From Ignavibacteriota bacterium (GTDB taxonomy: Bacteria > Bacteroidota > Ignavibacteria > Tepidaquicellales > Tepidaquicellaceae): 34,184 nt of DNA. Each line of letters begins with the position of its first letter. The first letter of the stretch is position 1. The position numbers and the translations under genes are program-made. Below, piece after piece: positions 25,293-32,391 of the stretch. The stretch covers positions 1 through 34,184 of the forward strand of contig JAGQWH010000022.1 in assembly GCA_020437545.1 (NCBI GenBank), given 5' to 3'. Below the pieces are notes generated by a model, which saw only the letters and a program-made list of their open reading frames with translations, searched no databases and was not told the DNA's origin.

Positions 25293-26674
25293 TTTCTATT
25301 GGTATTTTTTTGTTTAATGGATTTTGTTGATTTAATAGAAGGGGTGATTTTCTTTTTTGTTTTTTTTACAACAGCTTTCTTTTGTTTCTTAGCTGCCGTT
25401 TGTTTTTTTGATTTTTCATCAAGATCAATTTGTTCAGAAGTCAGAATTGATACAGGATTTTTAACCGGTTTTTCCTTTAATTTTATTCCGGTCTCGATTT
25501 TTTTATTATCTTTATCGCTGTTACTATTATCATCTTTTATGATAATATTCTTTGGCTGATAAGTGAGTCCGAGATTAGTCTCATCAATAATGTAATCTAC
25601 CAGTTTTTCATAATTCTGATCACTCTCATAAAATACTCTGAGCTGTCTGTCTGCACCGGTTCCTTTATCCAGCATTCTGAAAATATAATTGATCTCTTCA
25701 CGACTTCCGAGTTCATCAACAACATCATCAATAAATTCAAGAAGTTCTTTCATTAGTTCAGTAAACGGCACTTCCTCCTGTTTACCAAAATCAATGAGCT
25801 TACCGCTGATACCGTATCTTGAAGCTCTCCATTTATTTTCCATCATAAGAGCTCTTTCATAGATCCTGAATCCAAGATTCTGCTGAATGAGTTTGTGGAG
25901 TTTTACCACAACTGCCTGTATCAGTGCAGCCAGTGCAATTGTCTCATCTACTCTCATCTGTACATCACAGATCCTGAATTCTAAGGTATTAAAGAAAGGA
26001 TGAGCCCGTATATCCCACCATACTTTCTTTGCATTATCAATACAGTTTGTCTTGATAAGAAGATTAATGAAATTATCATATTCAGCAAGACTGCTGAAAA
26101 AATCAGGAATACCTGTTCGCGGAAATTTATCAAAAACTTTTACTCTGTAAGATTTAAAACCGGTATCTCGACCAAGCCAGAATGGTGAATTCGTTGACAA
26201 GGCAAATATGTGAGGAAGAAAATATCTTGCGGCATTCATTATGTGAATACCTATCTCCCGGTTAGCAATTCCGACATGTACATGCATTCCGAAGATAAGA
26301 TTAGCTCTTGCGGTTTCCTGCATTTCGTTTATGATCTCAGTATATCTCGGATGATCGGTGATCCTCTGATCACGCCAGTGTGAGAATGGATGAGTACCCG
26401 AAGCGGCTATTCTCAGACCGTGATGGTCAGCAAGCATAGCAAGTGAACTCCGGAGATTTATTACTTCTGTACGGGCTTCCTGAATATTTTTGCAGATGTT
26501 TGTACCTGTCTCTATGACAGAAGCATGCATTTCAGGTTTGAAATTTTCCTTAAGTAATAATTTACCTTCATCAAAAATTGTCTGAATATGAGACTGCAGC
26601 TCCCGAGAAACGGGATCGATTATCATAAACTCTTCTTCGATCCCTAAGGTATATGTTTCCTGATTTTCCAGCAA
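25289..26674 (-). CDS. GCS2/YbdK-type carboxylate-amine ligase with lysine-rich tail
   Basis: A 461-aa enzyme of the glutamate-cysteine ligase 2 / YbdK family, which joins a carboxylate to an amine with ATP. The catalytic start YTLGIEEEFMIID is at 8-20, HVHVGI at 131-136, and WWDIRAHPFFNTLEFRICD at 219-237. The ligase part ends near residue 370, where homologues normally end. Residues about 376-461 are an added low-complexity tail, first acidic and Asn-rich, then strongly basic (AAKKQKKAVVKKTKKKI). The gene lies 6 bases after the ATP-grasp gene and overlaps the M29 gene by 4 bases. The amino acid substrates are unknown, and a glutathione-like gamma-glutamyl product is only one option. Confidence 0.85.
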   Translation of the reverse strand: MLENQETYTLGIEEEFMIIDPVSRELQSHIQTIFDEGKLLLKENFKPEMHASVIETGTNICKNIQEARTEVINLRSSLAMLADHHGLRIAASGTHPFSHWRDQRITDHPRYTEIINEMQETARANLIFGMHVHVGIANREIGIHIMNAARYFLPHIFALSTNSPFWLGRDTGFKSYRVKVFDKFPRTGIPDFFSSLAEYDNFINLLIKTNCIDNAKKVWWDIRAHPFFNTLEFRICDVQMRVDETIALAALIQAVVVKLHKLIQQNLGFRIYERALMMENKWRASRYGISGKLIDFGKQEEVPFTELMKELLEFIDDVVDELGSREEINYIFRMLDKGTGADRQLRVFYESDQNYEKLVDYIIDETNLGLTYQPKNIIIKDDNSNSDKDNKKIETGIKLKEKPVKNPVSILTSEQIDLDEKSKKQTAAKKQKKAVVKKTKKKITPSIKSTKSIKQKNTNRK

Positions 26675-26680
26675 TATAAA

Positions 26681-27754
26681 TTATTTAGATTTTTCTTTTT
26701 TTGGTTTAGCTTTTGCTTTTACAGTCTTTGCTTTTTTTACTATTGATCCGTTTTTTGATTCAGCTTTTTTTTTTGTGTCATTATCATTTGTTGAATCATC
26801 CAGCAATGAACCTCCTGCGGAAAAATTCTTTACAAAAGTTCCCCAGGTAAGATTATTCAAACCGTCTTTATGAGTCTTAGCTCTGTTGATAGCCATATTA
26901 GCAGCTGCCTCAACCACCCAGTCAAAATTTTCCTGACCGACAGAGTTCACGTCTGCATCAGGCGCAGGGTTACAGAAATCAATTGCATATGGTATGCCAT
27001 CTCTCACAGCAAATTCTACTGTATTAAAATCATAGCCTAATGCATTATTCAGTCTCAAAACATAATCTTTAATAAGATCAAGCATTTTCTGTTCAGCAGG
27101 TGCTGCATTCGATACATATCTTAAATGATGAGGATTTCTCGGCTCGTAAGGCATGATAAGAACATCTTTTCTGTCTATGCAATAACATCTGAAATACAGA
27201 TCAAAAGTGATCTCTTCCTGAAGCATCATCACAAGTTGCTCTGTTTCCTGATATTTATTAAAAAAATCTGCAGCATCTTCCACTTTATATACACTCTTCC
27301 ATCCGCCGCCTGAAAAAGGTTTGAAGTAAGCCGGGAACCCGACGTATTCGAACATTCCTTCCCAGTCCAATGGGAATGCAAGATTTCTGAATGATTCGCC
27401 TGTTGTGTCTGTAGGATGCTGGTTTGATGGCAATAAAACTGTTTTTGGAACGGGTACGCCTACTTTTGTTGCAAGCGCATTATTGAAAAACTTGTCGTCT
27501 GCTGCCCACCAAAAAGGATTGTTGATAACTGCTGTTCCGCTGATAGCAGCATTTTTCAGCATGCCTCTGTAAAACGGTACGTCCTGTGAAATACGGTCGA
27601 TGATCACGTCATAACCGCAGAACTCACCCTGTTCAACTTTGTCAATATTTACAAATTCCGCTATGATGTCTTTTTCATTCTTTTCATTAACTCTGTCAAC
27701 GAATGCCTGTGGAAAGGTATTTTCCTGTCCGAATAATATTCCGATTTTTTTCAT
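26681..27754 (-). CDS. ATP-grasp ligase (RimK/GshB-like) with lysine-rich tail
   Basis: A 357-aa cytoplasmic ATP-grasp enzyme, first gene of the putative ligase operon. It begins MKKIGILFGQENTFP. DDKFFNNALATKVGVPVPKT at 86-105 and YFKPFSGGGWKSVYKV at 143-158 form the ATP-binding lysines and glycine loop. VEFAVRDGIPYAIDFCNPAP at 246-265 carries the metal-binding acid and asparagine. The family activates a carboxylate as acyl phosphate and couples it to an amine. From about residue 318 the protein ends in a charged tail, DDSTNDNDTKKKAESK then VKKAKTVKAKAKPKKEKSK, similar in kind to the tail of the next gene product. Substrate unknown. Confidence 0.85.
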   Translation of the reverse strand: MKKIGILFGQENTFPQAFVDRVNEKNEKDIIAEFVNIDKVEQGEFCGYDVIIDRISQDVPFYRGMLKNAAISGTAVINNPFWWAADDKFFNNALATKVGVPVPKTVLLPSNQHPTDTTGESFRNLAFPLDWEGMFEYVGFPAYFKPFSGGGWKSVYKVEDAADFFNKYQETEQLVMMLQEEITFDLYFRCYCIDRKDVLIMPYEPRNPHHLRYVSNAAPAEQKMLDLIKDYVLRLNNALGYDFNTVEFAVRDGIPYAIDFCNPAPDADVNSVGQENFDWVVEAAANMAINRAKTHKDGLNNLTWGTFVKNFSAGGSLLDDSTNDNDTKKKAESKNGSIVKKAKTVKAKAKPKKEKSK

Positions 27755-28104
27755 TTAACTTTTATACTCCTTAATTTTTTAAATTTATTGTTTTTATAAA
27801 ATGATTTACAGCCAACTTTTAAACAAACCTGATAATTACTCCCTAAACTGGAATACAATTTGATTTATTTTTTATAAAATTGAAATGTCGGGTAATTTAA
27901 CAAAATTTTGCTTAAAATTATATGGAGATTTTTGTTCTTTTTCTTAAAGTTTTCATTTCCTAAGATACTTTGAGTATTTATTATAAATTCTTTTCCGGTT
28001 ATTAAATTGAAAACCCCTTAAAAAGTCTTAAAAACTGATTAAGGGGTTTAACTTATTAAATTCAGAATTAGATTCGGAAAATTTAATATTTTATTTAAAA
28101 ATTT
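27755..28104. other. Intergenic region without a visible gene
   Basis: About 350 bases between the TonB receptor gene and the ligase operon, both on the minus strand. It is AT-rich and holds one inverted repeat (28011-28049). It must contain the promoter of the ligase operon in its first part, but I cannot point to a convincing one. Confidence 0.5.
28011..28049 (-). terminator. Probable terminator after the TonB receptor gene
   Basis: Perfect 11-base arms, AAACCCCTTAA and TTAAGGGGTTT, around a 17-base AT-rich loop. On the minus strand the hairpin is followed by a short T-rich stretch. It lies about 55 bases after the stop of the receptor gene. Confidence 0.55.
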
Positions 28105-30399
28105 TTAAAACTGCAGACTGAAACCTCCTACTGGAAAGAATCCCCAGTTTAGGATCTTTCCCGTTGTATCCCTGTCCTCATCCCAGTAATACTCACTGAT
28201 GTTTTCTTTATTCAGAAGGTTCTGAAATTCTATATATCCTACTATACCGATATTGTTAAATGTAAAATTTTTATCAATTCTCAGATCAATTCTCTGATAA
28301 TCCGGGATCCTTAAAGCGTTATATCTGCTCATATCATAAATACCCCTGTCAGCAGCAATAGAAGCTTCCGTATCAAATGGAGTATAAGGTTTTCCTGTAG
28401 CATATTTGTATTTTAATCCGATGAGCCAGTCTTTTGCCACCTGATAACCAAGTGTAAGTGTGATCTGATTTGTCTGATCAAATGCACCCGGAACTTTACC
28501 GCCTGCAAGCGCCTGGAATTGTGAGTTCATATATGAATAATTCAGCATCCCGTAAATACCGTTTCCGGAAAGCTTTTTCTGAATTGAGATGTCAAACCCG
28601 TCGACTGTTCCATATCCGTCACTCACCGCGCTTCCTACAAGATTCGGACCGTATTCCGAACCTCCGTTAACAAGTATATATGTCGGATTATTAACACTGA
28701 CAGGATAATTTGAATAATTCTTTCTGTAAACCTCGGCAGTAGCCCTGATGTCCGGCGCGAAGTAATGCTCAATTCCGAAAATGTAATGTTCCGCCTTTAT
28801 CATTTCAAGATTCTTGTTTGATTCATCGGATGCAAGCCAGATATATTCAGGATTTTGATAGAAAATTCCCGCGGAAGCGTTTATTGTTGTAACAGGTGTA
28901 ATATTATAACTTGCTCCTATCCTTGGAGAGAAATTACCTTTGTTATTTAAATATCCGAAATAGTCATATCTCAAACCGGCATTGACTGTTAATCTTTCAT
29001 TAAACAATCTTGAACTGAGATTACTGTATCCGTATAATATTGCCGAACTTATGTCATTGTCAAACCTGAGTTCGGGTGTAATATAGCCTGTGTAAGAAGT
29101 ATCACTTTTATTATAAATATTGTAATTATTCAGTACCATTTTACCTCCGATCCCGGAAGTCAGATTCAGTTTATTATTCAATTGTAAATACAGATCTGAC
29201 TTGAGTAAGGTCTCGCTTTCAAGTGATTTATTGCTGTAGATGACCGAAGTATTATCTTTATTATTCTGTACCGTATTGAAGTCAGTTATATTGGTTGATA
29301 ATACATTTTGTATATAACCGTTTTTAATAAAATATTTGTGTGTAAATCCGCCGCCATAGAACTGCCTGTCGGAAGTCGCATTCTGAAAAGGATTTGCGTT
29401 TTCATCAGTAGTGTCACGCTTACCAAATTCTATGTTATCAATTGCGGAAAATCCTACAAAACCCAGAGAATTTTTTTCATTAAGATCAAAACTGAGTTTC
29501 ATGTTCAGATCCCAGTATTTCGGTACAGCTGATAATCTTATCGCATTCTGTATCAGATCAAGATAACTTCTTCTTACAGATACAAGATATGAACTGTTTT
29601 TTGACAATGCTCCTTCAAACAATCCGCCGAATCCCTGCAGTGAAAGATCCAAATTGTTATAGTAATATTTTCTGCTGCCGTTTCTGAATTTCAGATCAAC
29701 AGCTCCGGATAATTTATTTCCATACATCACCGGAAACCCGCCTGTGTAGATGTTTGCATCCTGCAGAAATTTGAGATTGATCAGACCAATGGGTCCCCCC
29801 GTAGAACCCTGACTGCCGAAATGATTTAAATTCAGGATCTCAACACCGTCAATAAGAAATAAATTTTCGGAAGCCGAACCACCTCTGATAATGAGATCAT
29901 TCCTCTGATCATTTGATATTGAAACTCCCGGACCTGACTGTATCATTCTTGAAATATCCTCTGCAGCACCCGGCGCTCGTCTGATCTCTTCATAATCAAG
30001 ATTTATTGAGCTGACATTTATATCCTGATCCTTCTGAAAATAATTTGATTCAACTTCAATTTCATTTGTAGTTATTGAAGTTGTATTCATTTCAATTATG
30101 ATCTCAAGAGGTCTGTTTGGATAAAGAACAAGATCAGTTTTTAATAAATCAGTGTATCCTATATATGACACTTTCAATTCTATGTTTGTAATCTCAAGAT
30201 CATCAAATGTAAAATAACCTTCAGAATCAGTTCCCGTTTTCTCTCCTGTATTTATAACTTCTATGACAGCATCAGGAAGCGGACTCTGAGTAACTTTATC
30301 AATTACTCTTCCTTTCAGAATACCTTTATTATTCTGAGCAAAGGAAAAATTTGAAGACATTAGAAAAATTAGCAGTGTAAGATAAATTGATTTTTTCAT
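28105..30399 (-). CDS. TonB-dependent outer membrane receptor
   Basis: A 764-aa outer membrane protein. Signal peptide MKKSIYLTLLIFLMSSNFSFAQ. Residues about 26-108 form a carboxypeptidase-regulatory-like beta domain (GRVIDKVTQSPLPDAVIEV, then TDSEGYFTFDDLEI). Residues about 115-240 form the plug (GPGVSISNDQRNDLIIRGGS, then ENLFLIDGVEILNLNHFG). The rest is a beta-barrel ending in phenylalanine (GGFSLQF), as expected for outer membrane insertion. Such receptors import large or scarce ligands with energy from TonB. No SusD-like partner is next to it, so the ligand is unknown. Its promoter region carries the same palindrome as that of the adjacent TetR gene, which suggests control by that repressor. 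Confidence 0.93.
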   Translation of the reverse strand: MKKSIYLTLLIFLMSSNFSFAQNNKGILKGRVIDKVTQSPLPDAVIEVINTGEKTGTDSEGYFTFDDLEITNIELKVSYIGYTDLLKTDLVLYPNRPLEIIIEMNTTSITTNEIEVESNYFQKDQDINVSSINLDYEEIRRAPGAAEDISRMIQSGPGVSISNDQRNDLIIRGGSASENLFLIDGVEILNLNHFGSQGSTGGPIGLINLKFLQDANIYTGGFPVMYGNKLSGAVDLKFRNGSRKYYYNNLDLSLQGFGGLFEGALSKNSSYLVSVRRSYLDLIQNAIRLSAVPKYWDLNMKLSFDLNEKNSLGFVGFSAIDNIEFGKRDTTDENANPFQNATSDRQFYGGGFTHKYFIKNGYIQNVLSTNITDFNTVQNNKDNTSVIYSNKSLESETLLKSDLYLQLNNKLNLTSGIGGKMVLNNYNIYNKSDTSYTGYITPELRFDNDISSAILYGYSNLSSRLFNERLTVNAGLRYDYFGYLNNKGNFSPRIGASYNITPVTTINASAGIFYQNPEYIWLASDESNKNLEMIKAEHYIFGIEHYFAPDIRATAEVYRKNYSNYPVSVNNPTYILVNGGSEYGPNLVGSAVSDGYGTVDGFDISIQKKLSGNGIYGMLNYSYMNSQFQALAGGKVPGAFDQTNQITLTLGYQVAKDWLIGLKYKYATGKPYTPFDTEASIAADRGIYDMSRYNALRIPDYQRIDLRIDKNFTFNNIGIVGYIEFQNLLNKENISEYYWDEDRDTTGKILNWGFFPVGGFSLQF

Positions 30400-30439
30400 G
30401 ATATTTTTTTGTTTAGTTTAATGAACAGTTAATTTATAA

Positions 30440-30452
30440 TGAACAATGTTCA
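30440..30452. promoter_or_regulatory. Palindromic operator before the TonB receptor gene
   Basis: TGAACAATGTTCA, a perfect 6-1-6 inverted repeat 41 bases upstream of the receptor start codon. On the minus strand it is followed after one base by TATAAA, a plausible -10 box. A bound repressor would block RNA polymerase. With its flanks (ACTGAACANTGTTCATT) it matches the site before the TetR gene. A half site, TGAACA, is seen at 30422. Confidence 0.8.
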
Positions 30453-30471
30453 GTGTGATGTTAAAAAAATT

Positions 30472-31092
30472 TTACTTCTTGTTTTGTTTCTTCAAATTCT
30501 CAAAGAAGAATTTCATGCTTTCGGACATCATATGTCTGACATAATTTTCCGGGATCATCGCAAGCCTGTTCCTTATATAAAGTGATACTATCCCGTGAAC
30601 AAGAGACCAGGTCGCAATTGTAGCAGCCATAACGTCATCGCCTTTAAAATATCCGGCATCAAAACATTCCTGTACATTTGATTTTAAATAATCAAATGTC
30701 CTGAATCCGACTTTCCATTCTTCCTTTTTGGCTATTTCAAAACCGGTAGCATTCATGATAAACATTAGATCATAATATTCAGTATTTTTCAGGGCAAAGT
30801 CTATGTATATTTCTCCGTGTTTTATCAGTTTTTCCATTGGATCCTCAATATCTTTTATTTTCATCTGCTCCGAATAAAATTTATCAAATGCAATATTATG
30901 CAGTTCGTATAAAATTTCATCCTTATTCTTAAAATAAAGATAAATAGTACCCGGACTGTATTCCATTTTAGATGCGATCTTCCTCATGGATACTTTTCCA
31001 AAACCTTCCTCTGTAAATAATTTAAGTGAAGTATCGAGTATAAGCTTTTTCATTTCTTCACGGTCGCGGTCTTTTCTTTCTTTGATACCCAT
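30472..31092 (-). CDS. TetR-family transcriptional repressor
   Basis: A 206-aa regulator. The N-terminal helix-turn-helix domain (about residues 12-60) shows LILDTSLKLFTEEGFGKVSM, then RKIASKMEYSPGTIYLYFKN and KDEILYEL, the TetR signature. The C-terminal part is all-helical and ligand-binding in the family (YYDLMFIMNATGFEIAKKEE, then VHGIVSLYIRNRL). It lies directly upstream of the TonB receptor gene. Because each gene has its own promoter with the same palindrome, it probably represses both the receptor and itself. The inducer is unknown. Confidence 0.93.
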   Translation of the reverse strand: MGIKERKDRDREEMKKLILDTSLKLFTEEGFGKVSMRKIASKMEYSPGTIYLYFKNKDEILYELHNIAFDKFYSEQMKIKDIEDPMEKLIKHGEIYIDFALKNTEYYDLMFIMNATGFEIAKKEEWKVGFRTFDYLKSNVQECFDAGYFKGDDVMAATIATWSLVHGIVSLYIRNRLAMIPENYVRHMMSESMKFFFENLKKQNKK

Positions 31093-31135
31093 TTTAGAAT
31101 TTTATAATATCTTACTAAATTTTCTGAACGGCATA

Positions 31136-31164
31136 AAAATACTGAACACTGTTCATTTTGTCAA
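31136..31164 (-). promoter_or_regulatory. TetR promoter with embedded palindromic operator
   Basis: On the minus strand: TTGACA, a 17-base spacer, then TATTTT, 44 bases before the TetR start codon. The spacer contains TGAACAGTGTTCA (31143-31155), the same 6-1-6 palindrome as before the TonB receptor gene, again one base from the -10 box. This is the expected layout for autorepression. Confidence 0.8.
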
Positions 31165-31352
31165 GTAAAATTTTTCCCCTCTTTAAATAATTAATTTTGA
31201 TATTCGGTATCGGTCAGACTTGAAAGAATTAATTCCTTGTAAGGTTTGAATAATATAGATTTTCCCTTGCTTGTTTATTATTTTTAGTAAATGTTTTCAT
31301 TCAAAATTTAGGGATTATCTTTTTATGTTTAAAATTTAAATATTTAAAATTT

Positions 31353-32126
31353 ATGACAGATCAGGATTTAGAAAAACTCAGACAAGCTAAGAAATTACTT
31401 GAAAACCCGGCATTTCTCATGGAGATATCAAACGTTATCGGTAAGCCGGTCGAAATGATATATACTTTTTTACCGGAAAAATTTCAGGAAGGTGTTGGTG
31501 ATCTTGCAAAAAAAGTACTTCTCAAGTCACTGGACATTCTGGTATCAAAAATGGATAACCGCAGCAATATGAAACCGAATAATCTATTTCATAAAATTCT
31601 TGTCACCGGTACCGGAACAGCCGGAGGATTTTTCGGACTGGCGTCTCTTACCATAGAACTTCCGGTCACCACTACTATCATGCTTCGTTCGATCGCTGAC
31701 ATAGCAAGAAGCAAAGGTTTTGACATTAATGACACAGAAACCAAGCTTGCCTGTTTAGAGGTCTTTGCGCTGGGTGGAAATTCGAAACGGGATGATTTTT
31801 CTGACAGCGCTTATTACATAACAAGAGGAGCTCTTGCCGGTGCAGTGTCCGAAGCAAACAAATATCTGCTGAATAAGGGAATGGTAAAGGAAAGCGCACC
31901 AGCTCTAGTAAGTTTCATTTCAAAAATAGCTTCAAGATTCGGTATAATAATATCCGAAGGAGCTGCGGCTAAATCCGTTCCGGTGATCGGAGCCGCATCA
32001 GGCGGAGCTATCAATTTAGTATTTATGAATCACTTTCAGCGCATGGCAGAGGGACATTTTACGGTCATGCAGCTTGAGAATAAATACGGGAAGGAAAAAG
32101 TGATGGAGGTTTATAAGAATTTGTGA
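31353..32126 (+). CDS. EcsC-family protein
   Basis: A 257-aa protein matching the EcsC family over almost its full length. It shows VGDLAKKVLLKSLDILVSKM early, then GTGTAGGFFGLASLTIELPVTTTIMLRSIADIARSKG, given here as one continuous hydrophobic and glycine-rich core starting at about residue 87. LACLEVFALGG follows, and GAASGGAINLVFMNHFQRMA comes near the end. The family is named after a gene near the EcsAB transporter of Bacillus, but its function is unknown. No signal peptide is present, and the hydrophobic segments suggest membrane association. The gene is divergent from tetR. Confidence 0.88.
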   Translation: MTDQDLEKLRQAKKLLENPAFLMEISNVIGKPVEMIYTFLPEKFQEGVGDLAKKVLLKSLDILVSKMDNRSNMKPNNLFHKILVTGTGTAGGFFGLASLTIELPVTTTIMLRSIADIARSKGFDINDTETKLACLEVFALGGNSKRDDFSDSAYYITRGALAGAVSEANKYLLNKGMVKESAPALVSFISKIASRFGIIISEGAAAKSVPVIGAASGGAINLVFMNHFQRMAEGHFTVMQLENKYGKEKVMEVYKNL

Positions 32127-32391
32127 TTTATATTTAAAATTACTTTAAAATTATTTCAATTGTTAAAAAATCATTCATAAGAAATAACCTCCTCTTATTC
32201 ATATTTTACCGGCTTAAAATTACCAACTGAAAAAATCCGGAAAACAATTTTGTAATCATATTGAAAAGTTATCATTAATTTCTGAATTCTCTTGCTTTCA
32301 CATTTCAATAATATAAAAACTTTGTTAACTTAATTTTCTTAATTTTTTAAAGAATTTAAAAATACTTTTAAAATCAAATCAACTAATCTTT

